Source of the DNA: Herpetosiphonaceae bacterium
GTDB lineage: Bacteria; Chloroflexota; Chloroflexia; Chloroflexales; Kallotenuaceae
Direction: 5' to 3'
Length of the DNA: 35,470 bases
Assembly (NCBI GenBank): GCA_036374795.1
Contig: DASUTC010000232.1
Coordinates: forward strand, 1 to 35,470
The notes beneath the pieces were generated by a model, which saw only the letters and a program-made list of their open reading frames with translations, made no database searches and was not told where the DNA came from. Shown one piece after another: positions 18,422-27,205 of the stretch. Position 1 is the stretch's first letter. Every line of letters begins with the position of its first letter. The position numbers were made by a program, and so were the translations under genes.

Positions 18422-18508
18422 ATGACATGCTTCGCCCACAATCTGCGAGAGCTAGCCAACACTGCGCCGAGCAGTGTGACTCGCTCGCTTGTGGAGTGCG
18501 CCTTTTAA
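18422..18508 (+). CDS. Putative 28-aa small protein or leader peptide
   Basis: ATG 18422 is preceded by GGAGG (18410-18414) with a 7-nt spacer, itself just downstream of a promoter and palindromes. The ORF ends in TAA at 18506-18508. The peptide begins MTCFAHNLRELANTAPSSVT, has two Cys, and has no signal peptide or TM segment. The LREL...PSSVTRSL portion vaguely recalls a helix-turn-helix start, so it may be the stub of a broken regulator gene instead. It does not look like a known RiPP precursor. Support comes from the flanking signals, not from homology. Confidence 0.35.
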   Translation: MTCFAHNLRELANTAPSSVTRSLVECAF

Positions 18509-18719
18509 CCAAAAGTGTGCCTTCCGGTTGTGAACGACGGTTGATCTGTGTGAGGCGTCGGCGCGTATCCGGTGATCGTGCCGATGTATCAGCATACTGC
18601 CTCCAAATGGTGATCCTGCCATACGTGTTGTAGCACTGCGCCGACGCAGCCCGCCAGACAGGCGCGGCGAAGCGCGTGTTCCATCGCTCCTCGTTCAGGC
18701 ACGACGAAGGGAATATTTG

Positions 18720-18753
18720 CGGCCACGGGTGTACGCCACTCCCGTGGCCGTTT
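18720..18753 (+). terminator. Probable intrinsic terminator of the small transcription unit
   Basis: CGGCCACGGG (18720-18729) and CCCGTGGCCG (18741-18750) form a perfect 10-bp GC-rich stem with an 11-nt loop, followed by TTTGATT. The T-tract is short, so efficiency is uncertain. Together with the promoter at 18358 it delimits a transcript of about 360 nt that ends ~200 nt before the ABC transporter gene. Confidence 0.45.
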
Positions 18754-18951
18754 GATTCCAACAATATCACCATCGCGGCTACGGGGTATGTCCCCCGTCG
18801 TCGCGCTGCTTCGAGCGGCCAGGGACGGGAAGCCCTGCGCCGCTCGTTGGCGTGCGGATCGGGGATCGTAGGACTGATGAATCGCAGCGGCGCGCTCGGT
18901 CGTGTTGTCCGGCGTTGCCGTGCTGGTGTTTCTGCTTGAGGAGCATACGGT

Positions 18952-20775
18952 ATGCGTGCTCGACGCACCATTTTCTTGTCGTATTACAAGCCCTATCTCA
19001 GGCTGCTTGTTGCAGATCTGGTCTGTGCGTTTGTCGTATCAGCCATTACCCTGATACTCCCGCTCTGTGCCAGATACATCACCAAACATATCGTCGCCGG
19101 ACAGGTACCCAACGCGCTGGAGCAGATCTATGCCGTGGGTGCGGGTATGCTCGCGCTGGTGGTTCTTCATGCGCTGTGCAACACCTTTGTAGACTACCAG
19201 GGGCATATGATGGGTACCCTGATGGAACGCGACATGCGCCGTGACCTCTTCGCGCACTATCAAACGCTGTCGCTTCCATTTTACGATCAGCAGCACACCG
19301 GCCAGCTCATGACCCGCATGACCAATGATTTGGAGGCGGTGAGCGAGCTGGCGCATCACGGGCCGGAAGATCTTGCGATCGGGCTGCTGAAGTTTGTCGG
19401 CGCGTTCAGTATTCTGATCACGATCAACGTGGAACTGACGCTGATCATCTTTCTTTTTTTTCCGATCATGACCGTCTATGCCATGTATTTCAATAAGAAA
19501 ATGAATGCGGCGCTTCGGGCAAGCAAGGATCGTATCGGCGATATCAACGCCCTCGTTGAAGATACGCTGGCAGGCATCAGGGTGGTCCAGTCGTTTACCA
19601 ACGAGGCGCTCGAAAACAAGAAGTTTGCCGACGCGAACCAGCGGTTTGTTGAGAGTCGGCGCGCCGGGTATCGGAGTGAGGCATACTTCTCCGAGGGGAT
19701 GGTCGCCTTTACGCAGCTCATGACCATCGTGGTGGTCGTTGTCGGCGGCGTGGCGATTGTTCAGACGCGCCTGGATGTCGCCGATCTGGTGACGTACCTG
19801 CTCTACATCGGCGTCCTCATCGAGCCTATTCAGCGCTTTGTAAACATTGCGCGGCTGTATCAGGAAGGCATCACCGGGTTCGATCGGTTTATGGAGATGA
19901 TGGAGGTGCAGCCCGACATTCACGACGCGGCGGAGACGATGGCGCTGTCACGGGTGCGGGGCCACGTGGCATTTCAGGATGTCAGCTTCAGATATAACGA
20001 AGACTATGATCATATCCTCAGGAACATCTCGCTGGAGATCAAGGCCGGCGAATATGTTGCCCTGGTGGGAGCGTCCGGCGTGGGGAAGACCACCCTCTGC
20101 TCGTTACTCCCCCGCTTCTATGATGTCAGCCAGGGACAGATCCTGCTCGACGGTACGAATATCAGGGATATTCGCCTATCGTCGCTCAGACGGAGCATCG
20201 GGTTTGTTCATCAGGATGTTTATTTATTTGCGGGGACCATCGCCGATAATATCCGCTACGGCAACCTTGATGCCCGTGAGGAAGACATCATCGAGGCGGC
20301 CAAAAAGGCGCATGCCCATGCGTTTATCATGGCGCTCCCGAACGGGTATGCGACACATATCGGCCAGCGCGGCGTCAAGCTATCGGGAGGGCAAAAGCAG
20401 CGATTGAGTATCGCGCGCGTGTTCTTGAAAAACCCACCGATTATTATTCTGGATGAAGCAACAAGCGCGCTCGATCCTGCAAGTGAGCAGGCGATTCAAG
20501 AGTCGCTGGAGCTGCTCACCAGCAACCGCACCACTCTGGTGATCGCCCATCGCCTATCGACCGTCAGACATGCCCAGCGCATCGTTGTCTTGACGGATAG
20601 CGGGATTGAGGAGCAGGGCACCCATGATGAGCTCATCGCGCGGGATGGCATCTACGCGAATCTGTACGCCCTGCAATTGCTGACAACCGTGACGGATCTG
20701 CCAGGGCAGCGCGACGCGACCCGAGGTGCGAGCGAGTCTGCAAGCATGCCCCTCACCTATCCAGCCACGTCGTGA
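18952..20775 (+). CDS. ABC transporter, fused permease/ATPase half-exporter (MsbA/MDR-like)
   Basis: Encodes 607 aa. The N-terminal ~330 residues form an exporter-type membrane domain with about six TM helices. The C-terminal ATPase has Walker A GASGVGKTT (near aa 373), signature LSGGQKQR (near 477), Walker B IIILDEATSALD (near 500) and H-loop IAHRLST, all intact. A ~30-residue Ser/Thr-rich tail follows. It should work as a homodimer in the cytoplasmic membrane, or as a heterodimer with a partner elsewhere. Start ATG 18952 has GAGGAG with an 8-nt spacer. Lying divergently beside the PKS-NRPS operon, it is the obvious candidate exporter of the product, but lipid or drug export is equally compatible with the family. 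Codon use looks less GC-rich than in the PKS genes. Confidence 0.93.
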   Translation: MRARRTIFLSYYKPYLRLLVADLVCAFVVSAITLILPLCARYITKHIVAGQVPNALEQIYAVGAGMLALVVLHALCNTFVDYQGHMMGTLMERDMRRDLFAHYQTLSLPFYDQQHTGQLMTRMTNDLEAVSELAHHGPEDLAIGLLKFVGAFSILITINVELTLIIFLFFPIMTVYAMYFNKKMNAALRASKDRIGDINALVEDTLAGIRVVQSFTNEALENKKFADANQRFVESRRAGYRSEAYFSEGMVAFTQLMTIVVVVVGGVAIVQTRLDVADLVTYLLYIGVLIEPIQRFVNIARLYQEGITGFDRFMEMMEVQPDIHDAAETMALSRVRGHVAFQDVSFRYNEDYDHILRNISLEIKAGEYVALVGASGVGKTTLCSLLPRFYDVSQGQILLDGTNIRDIRLSSLRRSIGFVHQDVYLFAGTIADNIRYGNLDAREEDIIEAAKKAHAHAFIMALPNGYATHIGQRGVKLSGGQKQRLSIARVFLKNPPIIILDEATSALDPASEQAIQESLELLTSNRTTLVIAHRLSTVRHAQRIVVLTDSGIEEQGTHDELIARDGIYANLYALQLLTTVTDLPGQRDATRGASESASMPLTYPATS

Positions 20776-20927
20776 GCGGCCACGCGCGGAAGCCCAGGCA
20801 CCGCGCGGGTCGCCTCATCAGCCCGCTGACATGTCCACAGCCGCCGTCGGGGCAGCGCCATCTGCTCCTCGGCGTGCCAGGAGGCGATAGGCCCGTTACG
20901 TCTGCTCGCCCTGCCGAACGCACCGGA

Positions 20928-22385
20928 TCAGCCTGCGGACGCTGGCAGGTCAACGAGCTGATCCATGCCGCCCCGCACCGGCGATGCACGGAACTGCCGG
21001 TCCTGCGCATGCACCGTCACGGGTAGACCGTGCGCTGGTCGCATCCCGATCATCGGCTCGACGATGCTCCCTGGAACCACCGCCACGCGGAAGCGCCGGA
21101 GGAGCATCGCCAGCACCACGCGCAGCTCCTGCATGGCAAATGCCCAGCCGATACACAGATGCGGCCCGGCGGCGAAGGGGAGGTAGGCGTAGGGCGACGG
21201 ATGCAGCGCGGCCCAGCGTTCGGGCAGGAAGCGATCAGGCTCCGCATAGATCTGCGGCATGCGGTGCGTGATAAACTCGCTGAAGATGATCGTCGCGCCC
21301 TTGGGCACCGCGTAGCCGCCAAGCTCGGACGGCGCGGATGCCACCCGAATACCGATCGGCGCGGGCGGCAAGAGGCGCAGGCTCTCCTTGATCACCCCTT
21401 CCAGCAGGGACAGGCGACCCAGGTCCTCCACGGTCGGCGCGCGGTCGCCGATCTCGCGCTCCAGCTCATCCACCACGTCGGCCAGGACGCGCGGATGCTG
21501 GTCGAGCAGAAACAACGTCCAGGTGAGCGCGTTGGCCGTCGTCTCGTGTCCGGCGACAAAGAGCGTAAACGCATGACCGACCAGCTCGTCGTCGCTGAGC
21601 TGCGACCCGTCCTCGTCGTGCGCCCGCACGAGTGCGGCCAGCACATCCGGCGTGTCGCGCTGGGCGCGCTTGCGCTCGATGAGCGAGCGGATGTAGCCCT
21701 CCAGCCGCTCGACGAGCCGATTGAACCGATGGAAGGGCAGCCCCGGCAGATTGGCGGGCGCGAGCAGCACCAGCGGCGATTGGCTGATCGCGATGATGCG
21801 CTGGAGCAGCCGCCCAACGCGATCGAGCTCGGTCGTATCATCGACGCCAAACAGCGTCTTGACCGCGATGCGCTGGGTCAATTGCCGCATCTCGGTCAGC
21901 ACATCCAGCGCCGTGCCTGGCCGCCACCGCTCAAGCATCTGCCCGGTGAGCGCAACCATGTCGGCGTGGTAGTGCGCGATCTGCTGGTGATGAAAGGCTG
22001 GCTGCATCAGGCGGCGCTGCTGCCGGTGATGCGCGCCGTTCATGACGGCCAGATTGTTGACCATCAGCCGACCGAAGGCGGTCTGCCTGGGCAGGCGCGA
22101 GAAGAACGGACCAACGGTGTTCTCGAACCGGTCGGCATGCGCCAGCAGGTGGCGATTGAGCTCCGGCCCAAACACGAACATGTAGGACGGATCGCCCGCT
22201 GCCAGCGCGACCACATCGCCGTAGGTGCTGTGGAGCTGACGCAGGTAGCCGAAGGGATTGCGATACAGCGTGAGCAGCCGGGCGCGACCGCCGATCAACG
22301 GCAGGCCGCGCGGGCCGGGAATCGATGAAGCCGACGTAACAAGCGAAGCCATGATCGTTGCGGTCGTGCCGTTATCCGACGGCAC
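20928..22385 (-). CDS. Cytochrome P450
   Basis: Encodes 485 aa. Seen: proline-rich N-terminal SIPGPRGLPLIGG without a membrane anchor, I-helix AGHETTAN (aa ~280), ExxR in KESLRL (~333), FLPERW, and heme loop FAAGPHLCIGWAF with the Cys ligand near aa 411 (His where Arg is more common in FxxGxRxCxG). It is a soluble class B-type bacterial P450 that needs separate redox partners; none are in the window. Start is GTG 22385, with GGAGGG 6 nt upstream; the internal ATG at 22352 lacks a comparable site. It is convergent with the ABC transporter (152-nt gap, no clear terminator) and could hydroxylate or epoxidise the cluster product. Substrate is unknown and cluster membership is inferred from position. 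Confidence 0.93.
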   Translation of the reverse strand: MPSDNGTTATIMASLVTSASSIPGPRGLPLIGGRARLLTLYRNPFGYLRQLHSTYGDVVALAAGDPSYMFVFGPELNRHLLAHADRFENTVGPFFSRLPRQTAFGRLMVNNLAVMNGAHHRQQRRLMQPAFHHQQIAHYHADMVALTGQMLERWRPGTALDVLTEMRQLTQRIAVKTLFGVDDTTELDRVGRLLQRIIAISQSPLVLLAPANLPGLPFHRFNRLVERLEGYIRSLIERKRAQRDTPDVLAALVRAHDEDGSQLSDDELVGHAFTLFVAGHETTANALTWTLFLLDQHPRVLADVVDELEREIGDRAPTVEDLGRLSLLEGVIKESLRLLPPAPIGIRVASAPSELGGYAVPKGATIIFSEFITHRMPQIYAEPDRFLPERWAALHPSPYAYLPFAAGPHLCIGWAFAMQELRVVLAMLLRRFRVAVVPGSIVEPMIGMRPAHGLPVTVHAQDRQFRASPVRGGMDQLVDLPASAG

Positions 22386-22407
22386 CGTCCGCCCTCCAGG
22401 TAGATGG

Positions 22408-22627
22408 TTAACCGACAGTGGGAAGTGTGATCGACGACGGATGGGCCTGGTTGGCTGCCTGCATGGCCGTGGCGGTCAGCGCTGATGTAGACCAGCACAT
22501 CAGGCCGCGCAAGGGTACGGTTGTCGCGTAGCGCCCGTCCACCCACGGTGAAACGACCGAGCGCGCCGACGCTCGGCGTGGGGTCCTGGGGATCGTAGCG
22601 GGTTTCGGGGGCGGGAGGCGGAACATG
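22408..22627 (-). pseudogene. Collapsed remnant of a CocE/NonD-type hydrolase gene
   Basis: One frame reads ETRYDPQDPTPSVG ... RDNRTLARPDVLVY, which matches the start of the C-terminal jelly-roll of CocE/X-Pro dipeptidyl-peptidase hydrolases. About 60 nt later another frame reads QAANQAHPSSITLPTVG-stop, which matches the end of that domain. The catalytic alpha/beta-hydrolase part and the middle of the jelly-roll are missing, so this is an internal deletion with a frame change. An 82-codon frame from ATG 22656 spans it, with a weak AAGG-type site, and might be translated by chance as a leader to the P450. Confidence 0.5.
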
Positions 22628-22813
22628 CGCGCCATGAATCGGCCAGAGGTGCTCATGGTTCGTCACCTTGCAGAGGTCGTCCCGGCACCCGGACCTCGTA
22701 GGCCGCACGGCGCGGGGAACGACGATCGTGCCCGGCGCACAACACAGCGCCGGGGTCTGCCGACCAGACTTCCCGGCGCTCCATGCAGCTCACGTATGTG
22801 ACACGCTCCGCCC

Positions 22814-22841
22814 AGTATAGCACAGCGGGGACCCCTCACAA
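22814..22841 (-). promoter_or_regulatory. Candidate promoter upstream of the P450 gene
   Basis: On the minus strand TTGTGA (22841-22836), 16 nt and TATACT (22819-22814) are present, with TG in extended -10 position. The predicted start is near 22807, ~420 nt before the P450 GTG and reading through the CocE remnant. It probably served the lost hydrolase gene and may now drive the P450. Confidence 0.45.
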
Positions 22842-22919
22842 GGACCAAAAGACCAATCTTACCGCCAGGCGCGGGCTCCTCATTCGCGGCAGCGCCGTGA
22901 GGCCAGTGCACGCGCTCGA

Positions 22920-22944
22920 CCGGCTACGGACTAACCGTAGCCGG
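22920..22944. other. Perfect 10-bp hairpin
   Basis: CCGGCTACGG (22920-22929) and CCGTAGCCGG (22935-22944) pair perfectly over a 5-nt loop. No T-run follows on either strand. It covers the stop codon of the truncated histidine-phosphatase stub and may mark the deletion junction that cut that gene, or a repetitive palindromic element. Confidence 0.45.
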
Positions 22945-22996
22945 AACCTGGCTTCTCGGCACGTCGAATGAGCAGGATATTCGTGTTCTTGGGCAT
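22931..22996 (-). pseudogene. 21-codon stub of a histidine phosphatase gene
   Basis: ATG 22996 has GGAGG 5 nt upstream and encodes MPKNTNILLIRRAEKPGSGY plus Gly, then TAG. NILLIRHAEKP is the hallmark N-terminus of histidine-phosphatase (phosphoglycerate-mutase-like) proteins; here the catalytic His of RHAEK is Arg. The rest of the ~200-aa protein is absent, cut at the hairpin. The start signals are preserved, so the loss may be recent. Confidence 0.5.
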
Positions 22997-23191
22997 TGTG
23001 ACCTCCGCTGACGATCGGCAGACTGACGCGCTCCGTGTGCAATGCGATGCGCAGCCGCTCGCCCTCGTGCATCCAGCCCAGATCGACGCTATGAGCCGCT
23101 TTGACGCAGCCGGGCGAGCGAGGTCGGCGCGGACGAATCGACGACCGGCGGCGTCTGCCGTGAGGCGCGGTGTGCGACGGACTTCATGGCG

Positions 23192-23949
23192 TCAACGCCC
23201 GACCTGCTTCAGGTAGACCACGGCAGGACCGCCCGCTGCAAACGGAGCGCTGAGGCTGATCCGGCTGGCAGCCTCGACCGTCAGCGGGTCGGCCTGGACT
23301 GTCTCGCGCTCGTGACGCTGAACCACTCGACGGTGTACGCCCCGGCGGCCAGCTCCGCGCTGAAGGGATCGGCTGTCTCGCTCGGCTGGAGGACGAGGTA
23401 CTCCCGACCCGGACTCGCGAGCATATACCCGGTCGAGCTGAGATCGCCGCGCGGCTCCATCGCCAGGACGTGCATCCGCGCGGCGAAGCGCAGCGTGTCG
23501 CCCATGGCGTCGCGGGCGGGCTCGAACGCCGCGTAGGGCACAAAGCCAGCGGTCGGGTCGGGTGGGCTCACGCCGTCGATCAGCCCAAAGTCCATGAGGA
23601 TCGGGTGGTGGCCGCGCAGGAACGACTTCCAGGCCCACAGCGCGTCGCCCTTGCCTGCCGCGTGGTGGTCGGTATCCGTGATGATGACCTTCGTGCCGTC
23701 GCTGGCGGGCGGGTTTTCAAACCAGCGTGAGGCCGGGCCTCCCGGCTCGTTCGGGTGCTGCCTGCCAGCGAAGATCGCGTCGTCGTAGCCGGGCGAGATC
23801 CAGTCCGCCGGACCGTTGAGCAGCGGGTCGTTGACCCTGCGCTGGTCTGCAACCGGAAACTGCATCGTCATGCCGACCGGGTGCGGGGTGTAGCCCATCT
23901 GCTGCTCGCCATTCGACGGGAGGATCTGTCGCCGCCGATAGCTGACCAC
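23192..23949 (-). pseudogene. Truncated, frameshifted glycosidase-like gene with collagen-binding-type C-terminal domain
   Basis: The main frame (23949-23281) contains HPVGMTMQFP, PADWISPG, KVIITDTDHH and WAWKSFLRGHHPILMDFG, as in the C-terminal half of DUF4038-type glycosidases. The 'putative collagen-binding' beta domain follows (YMLASPGREYLVL, AGAYTVEWFSVTSA). Near 23300-23312 the frame breaks: the first frame stops at 23281, while the expected ending (LTVEAASRISLSAPF ... AVVYLKQVGR-stop) continues in a second frame to 23192. One base gained or lost explains this. The N-terminal catalytic barrel is missing upstream. I regard it as a pseudogene unless a sequencing error caused the shift; the missing N-terminus argues for real decay. 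Confidence 0.6.
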
Positions 23950-24070
23950 GCGACATGCACTCTGTGGCGCGTCCCAGTCCAGCCCGCGTCGACCTCGATA
24001 CGGGTGGCTCGTTCAGGCGGGATACCGTGGGCAATCGTCGGTTCTTCACCGTCGCTCGGACTGGTGTGTG

Positions 24071-24625
24071 TCAGCGGCCCGTTGGGCGTGGCCGCGTCGT
24101 CCGCTCGTCGCTGGGCGCGGCTCCCGACACTTCCCGATTGCCGAGCAGCAGGTCCCAGGCGTTCTGGGTTCCGACAATGAACATCAGGAAGACGAAGACA
24201 GCCGGCGCATAGACGGCGAACGTCCAGCCAGCCAGCAGCCCAAGGGCGCCGACGGCGAGAACCGCGGCGGCAACCAGCGGCACAAAACAGCGATAGGCCA
24301 GCGTGAGCCATGACCCCCTGCTCGGCTGACGGGCTAGCACGTACGCGACCCTGGCGATTTCGCGCAGACCTTCGAGCGCGAGGATCAACAGCCCAATGCC
24401 CTGCACGGTCGGCGGCACCGGCAGCAGCATACCAAGCGCTGCAAGGAGTGGATGGAGCAGGTTGATCACGGCATCCGCTCCAAGCATGCGCGTCGCGTTG
24501 TCCAACGGGCGACGCGACAGGTGGATCGAAACACCGACGAAGACCAGGCCGACCAGGGCAGCACCCACGTTCGCCACGGCGGCATAGAACTCGCGCCATG
24601 CTGTGATCGCCTCACGCACCTCCAT
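24071..24625 (-). CDS. Hypothetical five-TM membrane protein
   Basis: Encodes 184 aa from ATG 24625, with GGGAGAG and a 6-nt spacer. An in-frame ATG at 24640 lacks proper spacing. Five hydrophobic segments are visible (aa ~14-35, 50-70, 75-97, 110-134, 136-160), with a short polar C-terminus. No catalytic motif is recognised. It begins 39 nt after the stop of the hydrolase-ligase fusion on the same strand, so the two are probably co-transcribed and may act together at the membrane. Function unknown. Confidence 0.7.
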   Translation of the reverse strand: MEVREAITAWREFYAAVANVGAALVGLVFVGVSIHLSRRPLDNATRMLGADAVINLLHPLLAALGMLLPVPPTVQGIGLLILALEGLREIARVAYVLARQPSRGSWLTLAYRCFVPLVAAAVLAVGALGLLAGWTFAVYAPAVFVFLMFIVGTQNAWDLLLGNREVSGAAPSDERTTRPRPTGR

Positions 24626-24664
24626 GATCGACTCTCCCATCCTTCATGATGCGCGTCCGCGTCG

Positions 24665-27205
24665 CTATGCCAGTGGCGGGAGTGCAAGGGCTGCTACCTC
24701 GGCAGCGTGCTGGCGGATCAGCACATCCCGCAGAATCCTTCCCACCGGGTTGCGCGGGAACTCGTCGACGAAGATCACGGCCTGCGGCTGGTGGAAGGGC
24801 GGCAAGCGACGCGCGCAGACGTCAAGCACCGTCTCCATCGTCAACGTGACGCCCTCGTCGGGCCGGACAAAGGCCACCGGCTGGTTCTCGACGGCGACGA
24901 CCGCGACCTCGTCCACGTCGGGGATCTCGTGGATCGTCTCTTCCACGTCGCGCGGGTACACCACCTCGCCCGAGGGCGTGCGCCACACATCGGCGCGGCG
25001 GCCAAGAACCTGGAAGTAGCCATCGTCGTCCATGCACGCTAGGTCGCCGGTGTGGAACCATCCTTCAGCGTCAAGCCCGCGCGCTGCCGTGTCGTCTGCT
25101 CCGTAGCCGGCCATCACCTGCGGTCCCCGAACAACAAGCTCGCCAATCGCGCCAGGGGGGACGGGGGTGCCGTCGGCTAGGTCGAGCACCCGCGCTTCGA
25201 TGTCTGGCAGCGGCAGGCCGACCGAGCCTGTCCGGCTTGACTGGAGCGGATTCAGCACCAGCTGCCCGACCTCGCTACGCTCATAGCCCTCGATCACGGG
25301 CGTGTGCGTGAGGCGCTCGAAGGCTTCTTTGGTTTCGACCGCGAGCGGCGCCGCTCCGCTCAGACACAGGCGCGGCCTGCCCGCGAAATACCGGCGGATG
25401 TGTGGGACATCGCCCAGCTCGATGTAGAGGTGCGGTACGGCCACCAGAACTCCGGGCCGCTCCCGCCGCAGTTGATCGAGCACGGCATCTACGCTGAAGT
25501 CCCGCGGCAGCACCAGCGTCGCCGCCAGAGAGATCGCCACGTTCAGCGCTGTCGCCAGCCCATAGGCGTGGCTGAAGGGAACCGCGCTCAAGACCGATTC
25601 CTGCCCGGGCCGGATGTCGTGGAGCCAGGCGCCGATTTGCAAGGCGTTGGCGACGAGGTTGCGATGAGTCAGCCGGATCGCCGTCGGCGCGCTGCCGCCG
25701 GTAAACAGAATCACGGCGGTATCGTCCGGGGTGGCGGCATCGGCCACCCCGGCTGGCGCACGTGCCGCGAGCAGATCCGGCCACGCGAGCTCAGGTTGAC
25801 CGGGCATCACCTGCGGGGCGGCAACGGCCCGGCGGGCGAGGTACCCCCGCCCGTAATCGGCTGCGCTGGCGAAGATGAGGTACGCCACCGGACTTGCCGC
25901 CAGCACCTGCCGGGCCGTGGCGACCTCCGTCGTGACCAGTACCCGCGCGCGGGTGTGCCGCGCCTGTGCCAGCAGGCCCTCGACCGAACCCTGCGCCAGC
26001 ACCGCGATCGCCCCTACGCGCAACGTCCCGAAGAAGGCGACCGCCCAGTGCGGACTGTTGGGCAGGACCAGCATAATGCGGTCGCCCGGACCGATCCCCA
26101 GTTGATGTAGTACCTGGGCGAAACGATCGACCTCGTCCACCAGCTCGCCATAAGTGATCGTCTGTCCCTCGTACCGCAGCGCCGGGCGCGTGCCGAAGCG
26201 TCGGGCGGCCACGTCGAGCAGCCGCGTGAGCGGCACCGGCGGGATGTCGAGCGTTGCCGGCACGCCATCGTCATAGCGCGCAACCCACGGTCGCTCCGCA
26301 AGGAGGCGCGGGCTGTCCACGTCGTCGTTTGCGCTGCGCCAGTGCGGTGCAAACGGGGCAGACGGATCGGCGGCGAGGAAGCGCTCCATCGCGCGCAGCA
26401 CGGCCTCCGGACGCTCGAAGGGCAGCATATGATCGGCGGTCCCCACGTTGACATGCTCCGCCTGCGGGATCAGCGCCGCGACCCGCGTGAAATCGCTCGG
26501 TCCGAGGAGGTTGTCGAGGACGCCGGTGATCACGAGCGTCGGCTGCCGGAGCCGAGGATACTGCTGCGTACCATCCCAGCGCAGCAGGTCCTGGTAGAAC
26601 CGCTTGGTCCCGACATGGTAGCTTGAGCCCTCCGGGATCAGACCGGGAATTGCATTCATCACGCGGATCAGGCGATCCGGGTTGTGCATCAGCGCGCGCA
26701 ATGGCCGGGGGAGGGCCTCCTCGCGTATGACCACAGGGCTGGTGATCAAGACCACGCGGGAGACGCGGTCGGGATAGCGCAGCGCCAGTTCGGTCGCCAC
26801 GAACCCGCCCGCCGAACTGCCGACCACGACGACGGGCTTGTCAACCCCCAGCGCGTCGAGCGCTGCGGCGATATCGTCGGCCATCTGCGCCACCGTGTAG
26901 CCGTCGGCTGGGCGGTCTGATCGCCCGTGACCGCGCAGGTCCAGGGCAAGGATGCGATAGCGCCGCGCCAGGGGGAGGAGCGGCTGGAACGAGATACTGG
27001 CCCCGCTGAAGCCGTGGATCAACACCAGCGTCTGGGCGGGGTGCTCTGGGCCGAGATCCAGCAGGTGCAGGCGCATGGGCGGGCTGCCCGGAGGCGAGGT
27101 GATCCACACGTCCCTGCCATACAGCTCCAGCTGGAGTGACGTGCGGGCACGCACCTGGCTCCAGAACCAGTTCCACTCCATCATCGTGGACAGTTTCAGT
27201 TTCAC
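24665..27205 (-). CDS. Alpha/beta-hydrolase fused to an acyl-CoA-ligase-like AMP-binding domain
   Basis: Encodes 846 aa from GTG 27205, chosen for AGGAGG with a 7-nt spacer. Residues ~1-290 are an alpha/beta-hydrolase: oxyanion region HGFSGAS, nucleophile in GSSAGG (Ser near 128), Asp in GVLDN (~228), His in ADHMLPF (~258), a complete triad. Residues ~320-846 have the ANL fold (ITYGELVDEVDRFA, IMLVLPNSPHWAVAFFG, GWFHTGDLACMDDDGYF). The phosphate loop is FTGGSAPTAIRLTH, two residues short of the usual TSGTTGxPKG and without its Lys. The A10 motif is NPVGRIL (near 822), with Arg for the catalytic Lys. It could make or hydrolyse acyl adenylates or thioesters inefficiently, or the ligase half may only bind. 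It could supply the PKS starter or load the adenylation-less NRPS module; both ideas rest on proximity alone. Confidence 0.9.
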   Translation of the reverse strand: MKLKLSTMMEWNWFWSQVRARTSLQLELYGRDVWITSPPGSPPMRLHLLDLGPEHPAQTLVLIHGFSGASISFQPLLPLARRYRILALDLRGHGRSDRPADGYTVAQMADDIAAALDALGVDKPVVVVGSSAGGFVATELALRYPDRVSRVVLITSPVVIREEALPRPLRALMHNPDRLIRVMNAIPGLIPEGSSYHVGTKRFYQDLLRWDGTQQYPRLRQPTLVITGVLDNLLGPSDFTRVAALIPQAEHVNVGTADHMLPFERPEAVLRAMERFLAADPSAPFAPHWRSANDDVDSPRLLAERPWVARYDDGVPATLDIPPVPLTRLLDVAARRFGTRPALRYEGQTITYGELVDEVDRFAQVLHQLGIGPGDRIMLVLPNSPHWAVAFFGTLRVGAIAVLAQGSVEGLLAQARHTRARVLVTTEVATARQVLAASPVAYLIFASAADYGRGYLARRAVAAPQVMPGQPELAWPDLLAARAPAGVADAATPDDTAVILFTGGSAPTAIRLTHRNLVANALQIGAWLHDIRPGQESVLSAVPFSHAYGLATALNVAISLAATLVLPRDFSVDAVLDQLRRERPGVLVAVPHLYIELGDVPHIRRYFAGRPRLCLSGAAPLAVETKEAFERLTHTPVIEGYERSEVGQLVLNPLQSSRTGSVGLPLPDIEARVLDLADGTPVPPGAIGELVVRGPQVMAGYGADDTAARGLDAEGWFHTGDLACMDDDGYFQVLGRRADVWRTPSGEVVYPRDVEETIHEIPDVDEVAVVAVENQPVAFVRPDEGVTLTMETVLDVCARRLPPFHQPQAVIFVDEFPRNPVGRILRDVLIRQHAAEVAALALPPLA

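Larger units (their letters stand above)
17449..18951. other. 1.5 kb divergent intergenic region without a convincing long gene
   Basis: The stretch separates the leftward PKS operon from the rightward ABC transporter. Long frames in it (for example 18387-18971 minus) are Arg/Pro-rich and lack start signals or recognisable motifs. It holds a minus-strand promoter at 18078-18107 with a leader hairpin, and a plus-strand small transcription unit at 18358-18753. A protein-like open frame on the minus strand at 18319-18104 ends within the -35 box of the minus promoter and may be the tail of a lost gene; I do not recognise it. I see nothing definite in 17449-18030. Confidence 0.6.

Noticed and set aside
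18387-18971. 194-codon minus frame in the divergent intergenic region
   Set aside because: No motif, no start signal, Arg/Pro/Ser-rich, and it overlaps the ABC transporter start and the small transcription unit.
19451-19461. Eight-T tract in the ABC transporter as a possible slippage or frameshift site
   Set aside because: The frame is intact on both sides and encodes a normal hydrophobic TM segment; no sign of programmed frameshifting.
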